Positions 9,701-19,200 of a stretch of DNA of 64,000 nt are shown here, piece after piece. The DNA comes from Winogradskyella costae. Its GTDB lineage: Bacteria; Bacteroidota; Bacteroidia; Flavobacteriales; Flavobacteriaceae. The position numbers were made by a program, and so were the translations under genes. Under the pieces are notes generated by a model. It did not search any database. It was not told the DNA's origin and saw only the letters and a list, made by a program, of their open reading frames with translations. The stretch is taken from positions 273,851 through 337,850 of the forward strand of contig NZ_JABFDK010000003.1 in the NCBI RefSeq assembly GCF_013403865.1. Reading direction: 5' to 3'. Each line of letters begins with the position of its first letter. The stretch's first letter is position 1.

Positions 9701-12700
9701 GCTTATAGTATTGACGGTGGAGCTACATTCGTTAGTTCAAACGTGTTTACAGGCTTATCTATCGGAAATTATGAAGTTGTTGTAGAATACACCTCTGGCG
9801 CTGATGTTTGTGAATCAAGTCCACAAACTGTTTCAATTGATTCCGCACCAGCGATTATTGGCACTGTAGAATTGTCTGCTCCATATACGTGTCTTTCAAC
9901 AGGAACAATAGCCGTAACAAATGTTACCGGCGGACAAGCACCTTACACTTATAGTATTGATGGTGTAACATTTCAGAATAATGCTAATTTCAGTAATCTA
10001 TCAGCAGGAACATATACGGTGATTGTAATGGATGTAACTGGTTGTGCTTCTGCACAAGATGAAATCACAGTTGAAGAATTAAATCCACCAACTGATTTAA
10101 CGTTTAGTAATTCACCAGTGTCTTGTCCTTCTAATACAGCCACGATTTCAATTACAGGATCAACTGGTGGCGTAGGCATATTAGAATATCAAATTACAGC
10201 ACCTGCTTCTGCTGTAACTGCTTATCAAACATCTACTGATTTTTCAGGTTTAGAACCAGGAACATATACATTTCAAGTTACCGATGAAAATGATTGTGTT
10301 TATAGCGAATCATATACGATTGTTCCTACTCCATCACCAACTTTATCTGCTGTATTGACAAAAGACTTAGATTGTGCTGCATCACCAGATGCGATAATAA
10401 CAGGAACGGTTACAGGTGCTGCACCTTACACATATGCAGTTTCTATAAACGGAGGTGCTTATACCGATTTAGGTACAACCGGAACGCCATTTACTTATAG
10501 TGCCGCTACTGCCGGAACATATCAACTTCAAATTACAGATGCAAATGGTTGTTCGGCTGAATCCTCGGTATTTACTGTAACTCCTATATCCTTACCAGCT
10601 TTAAGTTTAGTTGTGCAATCACAAGAGATCTTATGTAATGGGAATACTAATGGTGCTATTGATGTTACTATCGATACGACTGTAGGTACACCTCCATTTG
10701 TAATAAATGTAAGTGATAGCACAGGAACCGATTATGGTACACAAACATCTAGTTTACCAGCAGGAATATATACTGTTACTGTTACAGATTCAAAAATGTG
10801 TACAGCGACCGAGATCATAACCATTGACGAACCAGATGCGATAGTAGTAGATTATGAAACTATTGATATAACATGTGGTTCTGGTGGAATATCTCAAGGG
10901 TCAGTGATTATAAACTCTGTAACAGGTGGAACACCTCCTTATAACTATTTTGTTACAGGTACCAATGGGTATTCTAATTCTGAATTTAATAATATCGGCT
11001 CAACATCTGTTAGTTTTGATGTGGTTGATTTTGGACTTTATCAAATTAATGTTGTTGATACCAATGGTTGTTCTATTTTAGTTCAAGATGTATTAGTAGC
11101 ATCGCCTCCAACTGATTTAGATATTGATATAGAAACTAACGTTGATTGTTCAACAGGCGGAGAAGCTGTAGTTAGTATCGGTTCAACCTTAACGAGTGCG
11201 GGACCATTTTTCTTTAGTATATACGAAGGTCCAGGTACGGTATACCCTGCAGGGACATGGCTAAGTGAAGATGCTCCTGGTAGCGAATCTGCTACATTTA
11301 CAGACTTAATTCCTGGTGCGATATATACATTTATTGTATACGATGCCTCTACACTTTGTAGTTATTATGAACCTTCAACAATTCCAATACCTACAAATTC
11401 TACATTAACAGCAACAGCGGTTAGTTCTAACAATATTACATGTACAGGAAGTGCCGATGGTAATGTTTCATTTACTGTAACTAGCACATACGGAAGTCCT
11501 GTTTCTATCACTTATGAAATTTTCAATACTTTAAGTTTATCATCTACAGGAATTAGTGATTCTGCTGCTTTACCTGCAAATGGATCATTAAATATATTAG
11601 ATTATGGACCACTTCCATTTGGTAACTACTTTGTATCAATTCGTGAGACCTCAGGACCTAACGCTGGTTGTGGTATAATTACAGTGCCATTTAATATTAC
11701 GGAATCTGCTTTTCTTTTAGAGTTAGATGCTTCAGTTGATCAAAATGCAAACTGTGCCCCTAACTCTGGCGTTATTAGCGCAGTGGCTTCAAATGGAACA
11801 CCTCCATATCAATATCAAATCACAACAACTCCTACTACCCCACTTCCTACTGATGCATCTTGGAATAGTTCAAGTACATTTAATAGCGATGCCGGAAGTT
11901 ATTATGTTCATGTTAAGGATGCCTATAATTGTATTGTTACAAGTCCTGTTTTAGTTATAGATACGGATCCTACTCCAGCTATTTCTGCAACTTTAAATAA
12001 TCAATGTACTGTTGCGGAGGGTGCTTATGAAGTTGATGTAACATTAGATACTGTTGGTACACCACCTTATAGTATTAGCATAAATGGTGGTGCTTTTCAA
12101 ACACAAACATTACCATTTACTCTTTCAAATTTATACTCAGGTACCCATACTATAGCGATAAATGACGTTAACGGTTGTGGTAACACTGTTTCAGTAGATA
12201 TTGTTGCTCCAATAACAATAATACCAGAAGTAACAGCTTTGCCAACATGTAATGATGATGATGGTGAAATTACAATGACTACTATTGGTGGATCTGGATC
12301 TTATACTTATGGTATTTCACCTAGTCCTGCTTCAATTAGTTTTGCTGGAGATGTATTTTCAGGTGTACCATCAGGAATGTATACTATTACCATTACCGAC
12401 ACAGTAACTTTATGTACCGAAGAAGTATCTATTTCAGTTGCCGAAGCTATACTTCCTACAGTAACATTAAGTCCAACTAACATTACTTGTTTCGGAGATA
12501 ATTCGGGATCATTCGAAATTAATATTGCAAATTATACAGGAGCTTATACTTATGAAGTATTTGATAGCTTAGGAACATCATTAACAGGGACTATGACTGC
12601 AAACACCTCTATTAATCCTGAAATAGTTACAGGAATGAGCGCAGGAACATTCTCAGTAGAGATTACTGAAACAGATATTCCACTCTGTTCTGCCACAGCG

Positions 12701-14965
12701 AATGTAACTATTGCATCTCCAACAAATGCGATTTCTCTAGATGTCTCAGAAACATCAAATGTAACGTGTAATGATAATGAAGGTACAATAACTGCAATCG
12801 CAACTGGTGGTTGGGGAGATTTAGAATATGAATTAACAGGTGCTGCAACGGTGGCTTATTCTAATAATGGTTCATTTACTGATTTATCTGCAGGAACTTA
12901 TACGGTAAACGTTAGAGATGCAAGCGGTTGTATTGCTTCAGAAACGATTACATTAGAAACCCCAGATCCAATCGCAGCAACATTTACGCCAAGCACAACA
13001 GTTTTATCTTGTTTTGGGGATCAAGATGCGAGTATAACAATAACAAATGTAACTGGTGGACAAGGCACAAATTATACATATACCTTAAACACTGTGTTAC
13101 CAACCCCAAGTGTTTCTGGTCCACAAACATCTAATGTGTTTGAAAACCTAGGACCTGGGACTTACTTTGTAAGAATTACAGATGGGTTTTATTGTGAGTT
13201 TACTTCAATAAATATTGTGATTACAGAGCCTTTACCAATTGAAGCTAGTTTAGTAAGAACGACAACACAAACCTGCTTAACTGAATCTACATTAACATTG
13301 AGTGCAACTGGTGGCACAGGATCTTATTCATATAGCGAGAATGCTTCGTTTGCACCAATAATAGGAACGTTTACAACATCAACTACATTTTCTGTTCCGG
13401 ATGGTACGTACTCATATTTTGTACAAGACGCTAACGGTTGTGTTACTAACGTATCTAATGAAATTACTGTTGATCCTTTACTTCCATTAGAGGTAACTTT
13501 AGAAGCTTCTAACTTATTTATTAATTGTTCTGGTGATAATAACGGTTCTATTTCTGCTAATGCAACTGGGGGCTTAGGCAACTATTCTTACACTTTACAA
13601 GATGATTTAGGAAATATTGTTACTGCGACGCAACCTAGTCCTGGATTCTTTACTGAACTTTATGCTGGTGATTATGTTGTTCTTGTAGAAAGCGGTGATT
13701 GTGATGTGACGTCTACTCCAATAAGTATTACAGAACCTGCGACACCAATTGAAGCGACTCTAGTTGTAAATAATGTAAGCTGTGCCGGTAATAATAATGG
13801 TTCGGTTGAAATAACTGCATCAGGTGGTACAGGAGTTATTAAGTATGCTATCTCACCACAGTCAAACCAATTTTTTGAAACTAATACTTTTGAGAATTTA
13901 GCACCTGGGGATTATGATATCATTGTAATGGATGAGTCCGGGTGTTACTTAAGATTTGATGTTACCATCACAGAGCCTGAGCAAGTCGTATTGAGTATAG
14001 TTCCAGGTTCATTCTTCCCAGAAGTATGTTCAGGAAATTTAGATGGAGAATTTAGTATTGCTATCTCAGGAGGAACACTTCCTTATAGCGTGAGTTTAGA
14101 TGATTATGATGGTGTTTATACAACAGGAAGTGCTGCACAAAATGAATTTGATTTTACAAATTTAGAAGGTGGTGATCATATTGTATTTGTTAGAGATGCT
14201 GCAGGTTGTGAGTCTGAATGGAATATTACATTCCCAGAATCTGTTACCATTTTACCAGAAATAATAATCGAAAGTATTTGTGAAAACAATATACAAGGTA
14301 ATCGTATAACAGTAACAGTGGATGCCTCTATTGAAGATCTTACGCAACTAGATTATTCATTAAACGGTGGTCCTTACCAATCAAGTAATACATTTATAAA
14401 TGTACCAGTAGGAATCGATCATTTTATAGATGTTAGACATACAAATGGATGTATTCAGACAACTGAATTCTTCGATATTGAAATGGCAGATCCCGTAACC
14501 TTAACTCTTACTGAGGGTGGACTAAATGAATATATCATAAATGCTACTGGAGGTGCTGATGATTATCAATTCACTATTAACGATGAGGATTATGGAAATG
14601 AAAATTCATTCTTCATTTTTGAATCAGGCTTATATACTATTAGAGTAATGGATAGTAGTGGTTGTTATGCCTCTTTACAAATAGAATTAGAGTTTCAAGA
14701 AATCTGTATTCCTAATTGGTTTACACCAAATGGAGATGGTGAATTTGATACTTGGGCACCAGGTTGTACTGAGAATTATCCAAATCTAACCTTCGATATT
14801 TTTGACCGTTATGGTCGTAAAGTAGCAACATACCATGTTGGTGAAGTTTGGGATGGAAAGTATAAGGGAAGAGAATTACCTTCTGGTGATTATTGGTTTG
14901 TAGTTCAAACTAATGACGCCACACACGATAAAGAATTTGTTGGACATTTTACATTATACAGATAA
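6755..14965 (+). CDS. sprB: Gliding motility adhesin SprB
   Basis: The 2736-residue surface adhesin has a signal peptide ending ISAQ (residue 25) and an N-terminal region of about 340 residues. A DUF11-like domain follows at about 365-480 (LTKIVEDDLGND, then YVIGFQNTGNDDATNF). About 23 SprB-type repeats come next, recognisable by TxxxxCxGxxxG, GGTPPYxY, LxxGTYTVxVxDxxGC and similar cores. A type B sorting domain starts near FTPNGDGEFDTW at residue 2656. In F. johnsoniae SprB is a far larger filamentous adhesin moved along the cell by the gliding motor and exported by T9SS. This copy has the same architecture in shorter form. It is 70 bases after sprD and 27 before sprF. I see no frameshift across its length. 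Confidence 0.9.
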   Translation: MKKPTFSRIVVIVLFLILGQQISAQNLVPFSPRYDQAIKGDILLIGNSNVGLHVSNPYNGNSTNDGVNAAVYVDIDGDASTFNSSSADLDVPSDDSCYVIVYAGLYWSAVVDGDEPKSDIKFKVPGGSYQDITGTEIYYQNASNNNRSNTYAYYHDVTDMLTALPDPEGTYSVANISSLVGPKPNSEGLSAGWSLFVVYEDPLLPSKYITSFDGFTKITSSINETFPVSGFTTIPTGPVRAKFAFSTIEGDRGYTGDYLRLNGTTISATNNAGTTIRPGNNFFNSSVSDINPLTNTSELFTNRTPNSSNTLGFDAGIINIPNPGNSLIANNATSANISLGSNLDIYYYYFSAFAIEIIAPNIVLTKIVEDDLGNDIGGQLVGLGSSLNYVIGFQNTGNDDATNFTIRDILPINIIYNHPTDLVLPSGVTVQSYDAATRELILDIDNSLVQENDPVYEIRIEVQVVDDCGQLEDACSNIVNNQAFATYQGTINPDFTITDDPSLSSNTGCLISPQATNFLADLDCTFEYDEILCGDSVELTAANGYDSYAWSTSPTGVPVIGNSQSITVTETGTYYSYNTAVAPCQSIVQQFNVQLFGSNTTNPAIPYADEVVTCPNDGKLLPNIFLCGADDIRFIQTNVSDSTSIIWEVLDETSCDAVSNSDCANESPSCTWNAIPSESGLLVDTAGQYRITINYPGGCNVQFYFNVYKNELNPTVNSTDIICETNGSITVNNVPSGYEYSIDGTNFQNSNIFSIDTAGTYTIYVRQLDLTTNPCVFTVPSVQIRDREFTGTTTITQPLCHGDKGSIHLSANDADPQYVFTLSQGATTVNTVGPIIDNNYTFQNLNPGTYTATIESENGCIFTEDITITEPPILTATIALTSPLNCSDGEITVYPVGGTPPYYYFVNGATDFQPTPQITVSTTGVYNVVVTDSNNCSTDVTINVDAITGPDFTVNTTDIACAGSDGTGILTVDVTNPNGSSIAYSIDGGATFVSSNVFTGLSIGNYEVVVEYTSGADVCESSPQTVSIDSAPAIIGTVELSAPYTCLSTGTIAVTNVTGGQAPYTYSIDGVTFQNNANFSNLSAGTYTVIVMDVTGCASAQDEITVEELNPPTDLTFSNSPVSCPSNTATISITGSTGGVGILEYQITAPASAVTAYQTSTDFSGLEPGTYTFQVTDENDCVYSESYTIVPTPSPTLSAVLTKDLDCAASPDAIITGTVTGAAPYTYAVSINGGAYTDLGTTGTPFTYSAATAGTYQLQITDANGCSAESSVFTVTPISLPALSLVVQSQEILCNGNTNGAIDVTIDTTVGTPPFVINVSDSTGTDYGTQTSSLPAGIYTVTVTDSKMCTATEIITIDEPDAIVVDYETIDITCGSGGISQGSVIINSVTGGTPPYNYFVTGTNGYSNSEFNNIGSTSVSFDVVDFGLYQINVVDTNGCSILVQDVLVASPPTDLDIDIETNVDCSTGGEAVVSIGSTLTSAGPFFFSIYEGPGTVYPAGTWLSEDAPGSESATFTDLIPGAIYTFIVYDASTLCSYYEPSTIPIPTNSTLTATAVSSNNITCTGSADGNVSFTVTSTYGSPVSITYEIFNTLSLSSTGISDSAALPANGSLNILDYGPLPFGNYFVSIRETSGPNAGCGIITVPFNITESAFLLELDASVDQNANCAPNSGVISAVASNGTPPYQYQITTTPTTPLPTDASWNSSSTFNSDAGSYYVHVKDAYNCIVTSPVLVIDTDPTPAISATLNNQCTVAEGAYEVDVTLDTVGTPPYSISINGGAFQTQTLPFTLSNLYSGTHTIAINDVNGCGNTVSVDIVAPITIIPEVTALPTCNDDDGEITMTTIGGSGSYTYGISPSPASISFAGDVFSGVPSGMYTITITDTVTLCTEEVSISVAEAILPTVTLSPTNITCFGDNSGSFEINIANYTGAYTYEVFDSLGTSLTGTMTANTSINPEIVTGMSAGTFSVEITETDIPLCSATANVTIASPTNAISLDVSETSNVTCNDNEGTITAIATGGWGDLEYELTGAATVAYSNNGSFTDLSAGTYTVNVRDASGCIASETITLETPDPIAATFTPSTTVLSCFGDQDASITITNVTGGQGTNYTYTLNTVLPTPSVSGPQTSNVFENLGPGTYFVRITDGFYCEFTSINIVITEPLPIEASLVRTTTQTCLTESTLTLSATGGTGSYSYSENASFAPIIGTFTTSTTFSVPDGTYSYFVQDANGCVTNVSNEITVDPLLPLEVTLEASNLFINCSGDNNGSISANATGGLGNYSYTLQDDLGNIVTATQPSPGFFTELYAGDYVVLVESGDCDVTSTPISITEPATPIEATLVVNNVSCAGNNNGSVEITASGGTGVIKYAISPQSNQFFETNTFENLAPGDYDIIVMDESGCYLRFDVTITEPEQVVLSIVPGSFFPEVCSGNLDGEFSIAISGGTLPYSVSLDDYDGVYTTGSAAQNEFDFTNLEGGDHIVFVRDAAGCESEWNITFPESVTILPEIIIESICENNIQGNRITVTVDASIEDLTQLDYSLNGGPYQSSNTFINVPVGIDHFIDVRHTNGCIQTTEFFDIEMADPVTLTLTEGGLNEYIINATGGADDYQFTINDEDYGNENSFFIFESGLYTIRVMDSSGCYASLQIELEFQEICIPNWFTPNGDGEFDTWAPGCTENYPNLTFDIFDRYGRKVATYHVGEVWDGKYKGRELPSGDYWFVVQTNDATHDKEFVGHFTLYR

Positions 14966-14992
14966 AAGACAGAATATTAAAAAGATAACATT

Positions 14993-15976
14993 ATGAAAAA
15001 ATTCGCACTATATATTCTTTTTTTGGTCTTCGTAAACGGTTATGGCCAAGAATTAAATCTACCGGTATTTACACAATATTTGGCAGATAACGATTTTGTA
15101 ATTTCTCCGACTTATGCAGGAATTGGAGATAATCTAAAAATTAGAGCAAATGGATTAACACAATGGGTTGGAATTAAAAATGCGCCAGACAATCAATCTG
15201 TCTATGCTGATTTTAGAATATCGAATCGTACCGGAGTTGGTATATCAGCCTATAATGATAAGAATGGAAATACAAGTCAGAAGGGAGTTAAGATTTCTTT
15301 TGCGCACCATTTAACATTAGATTACAAGACCAAACAATTTTTGTCTTTTGGATTATCTTATAATATTAATAGTTTTAGACTTGATATAGAAAACTTTAAT
15401 ACCACTTATGATATTCCGACAATAGATCCTGCTATTACGGACGACCGAGGGGTATCGAATAACAATTTTGATGCAGGGGTACTATACCGATGGAAAGCAT
15501 TTTATCTAAGTTTTAATGCTAACAATATTGTAAAAAAGGATACTGATGGCTTTCTAGGGTTAGAACCAAGTAGACTATTAAATTATCAATTATACACTGG
15601 TGTAGTTATTAAAAACAAAAACAACAAAGATGTAGAATTTGAACCTTCTGTTTTTTATCAAATGTTTGATAGTGATAGACGATCTAGTACTGATATCAAT
15701 TTTAAATTTAGAAAATTTGATAGAAAAGGAGATTATTATTTTGTAGGGGCTTCTTATCGTTTCCTTAATGATCAATTTATGAAGCCATTAAATATTGGAC
15801 CAATGGCTGGTATTACATTTAACCAGTTCTTTTTTGCGTATTCATATCAGTTAACATTAAATGATTTATCTGGTTTTAACACAGGGACGCATATGGTCAC
15901 TATTGGATTAGATTTTCTTCAAGGTGCTAGCAATTGCTCATGTACAAAAGGAACGAGCCAAAGTTATTACAGATAG
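14993..15976 (+). CDS. sprF: SprF, PorP/SprF-family outer membrane protein
   Basis: This 327-residue protein has a signal peptide (cleavage near GYGQ) followed directly by the family hallmark start: QELNLPVFTQYLAD, then SPTYAGIGD. The rest alternates as beta strands of an outer-membrane barrel and ends in a Cys-containing tail (CSCTKG). In F. johnsoniae SprF is needed to secrete SprB. Its place 27 bases after the sprB stop fits the same role. It resembles the N-terminal barrel of the SprD-like protein upstream. Confidence 0.9.
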   Translation: MKKFALYILFLVFVNGYGQELNLPVFTQYLADNDFVISPTYAGIGDNLKIRANGLTQWVGIKNAPDNQSVYADFRISNRTGVGISAYNDKNGNTSQKGVKISFAHHLTLDYKTKQFLSFGLSYNINSFRLDIENFNTTYDIPTIDPAITDDRGVSNNNFDAGVLYRWKAFYLSFNANNIVKKDTDGFLGLEPSRLLNYQLYTGVVIKNKNNKDVEFEPSVFYQMFDSDRRSSTDINFKFRKFDRKGDYYFVGASYRFLNDQFMKPLNIGPMAGITFNQFFFAYSYQLTLNDLSGFNTGTHMVTIGLDFLQGASNCSCTKGTSQSYYR

Positions 15977-16207
15977 GTTTTATTTCCTTTTACAAGGTAA
16001 TAATACATTAAAATATAATTTTAATATAAAATAGTTACAAACGATTGTTTATAAAAATCCCATTCAATAATTTACAACATTAACTGTAACCAACTCATTA
16101 TGTAGTCCTTATGCTTTAACGGATTAACTAATACATATAACGAAATTATTAACTTTTAAGATTATTAATTAGTATGTTTACTATGCTACTAATCATATAT
16201 CTTAACA

Positions 16208-19200
16208 ATGAAAAATTATTTCCATAAGGAAACGTTTGGATCTGCGTTTTTATTTATTAAATCCAAATCATTTAAGATAAGATCAACTATAATAATTTTT
16301 GGATCTATGTTATTGTTTGGAGCCTTCCCTTACTTCAACGGAGAAGGCTCTGGTTTAACACTACAAGATCATGGAACGATTGGACCGTATGCAAATTTAG
16401 CTTTTCCTGATGAAGCTAGTATCGACTTATCAATAGCACATAGAATTGCTTATCCTAATTTATTCTTCAACTCTCCTATTGTGTTTAAGCCCGTTCCTCA
16501 ACAAAATAGAATTATTGTTGCACAGCTCGATGGTGAAATATATTGGTTTGATGATGATGAAACAACCTTAGTGAAAAACCTGTTAGTGGATTTAAAAGAT
16601 GAAGTTGGAATCGTTCATGACGGTGGTTTTCTTGGATTAGCTTTACACCCTGATTTTAATGCCGCACTAAATCCTAAAAACTATATCTATGTTTATTATA
16701 CGTCCAAAAATAGCGCTGGACAAAATAGTCCAGCAGTTGGATCTCATACTGGTCAGGGTTGTACGTTTAGTGAAGATAGAAATGAATATCAAGGCAACTC
16801 ATTAATTCTAGAACGTTTTGAAGTTAATCCAACTAATTTATCTTTTATTTTAGGCTCTAGAACAAATCTTTTTGATATAAGAATGTATGGAACAACCCAC
16901 TATGGTGGTGGTATGGACTTTGGTGATGACGGATTTTTATATTTAACGATAGGAGATCAAGCGTCTTGGCGAAGAGCACAAGATATGACTGATAATCTAA
17001 ATGGAGGTGCTTTTAGAATAGATGTAGATAAAGATCCAACTAAGAGTCATGCACCAATTAGAAAAAAACAAAATGTAGGTTTTGCCGAGGAATCTTCAGG
17101 AATTAATTATTGGATACCAAATGATAATCCATTTTTAAGTCCTGATGGATCACGTTACGAAGAATATTATAGTATAGGATTAAGAAATCCTTTTAGAATG
17201 ACTAAAGATCGCGTTACTGGTCAATTCTATATAGGTGACGTGGGTTTAAATAGTCACGAAGAAGTAAATATTTTAAAAAAAGGAGCCAATTATGGTTGGC
17301 CTATATATGAAGGATTTGGGTTTCGTAATACAAACTGTGCTTCTATGTTAGACGGTATGCCACATGAAGAACCATTAACAGAATTTTCGAGAAATGATGC
17401 TAGGGCTCTAGCGGGTGGATTTGTTTATAGAGGATCCTCAATTCCTGATTTATATGGAGAGTATGTATGCGCAGATTATACTAGAAATGGAATTTTCACT
17501 GTTAATATAATCACAGGGGATTACGAACAGATATCAATCTTACAAAATGTTATCTCATTTGGTGAAGATAAAGACGGGGAGCTCTATCTTCTTCGTCATG
17601 GTAATAACCGAAATATTCATAAGCTTATAGAAGGTGTTGACGATGGCTATATTACGATGCCACAATTATTATCGGATACAGGAGTGTTCTCTAATTTATC
17701 AACTTTAGAGGTTATAGATGGCATTGTTCCTTATGAGTTATATGAATCATTTTGGTCCGATGGCGCTTTAAAAAAACGTTGGATTGCAGTTCCTAATAAC
17801 GATGGATTGCATAGCGGTCCTAATGAGCAAATAAAATATTCTGAATATAATGATTGGGAATTTCCTCCTGGAACGGTTATTATCAAACAGTTTAATTTAC
17901 CAGTGGACGATACAGATCCTTCAATTACTAAAAAAATTGAAACCCGATTTTCTATTGTCGATAAAGATGGTGGTTGGTATTTTCTAACATATAATTGGAA
18001 TGACGCCCAAACAGACGCTGTACTTCAAAAAACGAGTTTAAATGAACCTGTAACTATTTCAACAGATAACTTAGGCGGCACCAGAACTCAAATTTGGCAC
18101 TTCCCATCAAATACAGAGTGTATAACCTGCCATAATGATGTAAATAAAGGTAATCTAGGGTTAAAGACAAGATACTTAAATACAGATTATACTTATGAGG
18201 AAACAGGATTAGAAAGAAACCAGCTGGTAACTTTAAGTCATTTGGGTATTATTGACCAATCTATAACTGACCCAGATACAGAAAGTATTGTAACAAATAA
18301 ATCAATTGAAGATCCTACAGCTACATTAGATGATAGAGCACGTTCTTATTTAGATTTAAATTGCGCGTATTGCCACAGATTGGACAATACTATAAGAACC
18401 AATTTTGATTTGCGTTTTTATAATAGCTTAGAAGCTACAGGAATATTAACAACAGGAATACTAAGTCCATTAGATGTTGATCCTGATGAAAAAATTATTT
18501 ATCCAGGTGATGCTTCAAAATCTATATTATATCATAAAATTAATAGTATAGACCAGTCCATTATGATGCCTCCTCTAGCTAAATTAGAACTAGATAATCT
18601 TGGTATAAATTTAATTGAGACGTGGATAAACCAATTAGACACGGATCTTATAGACATTACCAATAATCCCAATCCTATGAGTAATTTAGCATTATTACCA
18701 TCAGCTGTAGTTACAGGAACCGTTGGTCCTAATGCAGATGTAGGGAGAGGTGCACCAAATGAAATTTTATACGATCCAATGATCCACGCTTACAAAACAT
18801 ATTCACAATATGCGGAATATGGATGGCCATACCAATCTAATGCTGGTACTGTTGATGAAACCAATGGATTCTTTTTAAATGTAGAATGGCCAAATCCAAA
18901 ATTTGTGAATTACATAACTATTGGAGGTGCCTACAGTAGCCAACCACAGACAGATACAATGTGGCGTGTTAGTTATTTAAGAGAAGGTAATTGGATAACT
19001 TTAGACCAAGGCAAGGGAGGTTGGATAAAATCTGGAATTTATCAATGGGGAGGTTCTACTCAAACACCTATTTTTGCGGAAGCTATTAAAGTCGTGTTAT
19101 ATAGCGACGGAATCAATGACCTGGTTAGCATTCACTTAAGAGGAAGAGGAGGAAACTCAGGCGTAGGAGATCACAACCCAGGAAATCCTTACTACAATGA

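Noticed and set aside
16007..16025. ATTAAAAT-ATA-ATTTTAAT inverted repeat after sprF
   Set aside because: The arms are pure A/T and no T tract follows; in such sequence this arises by chance.
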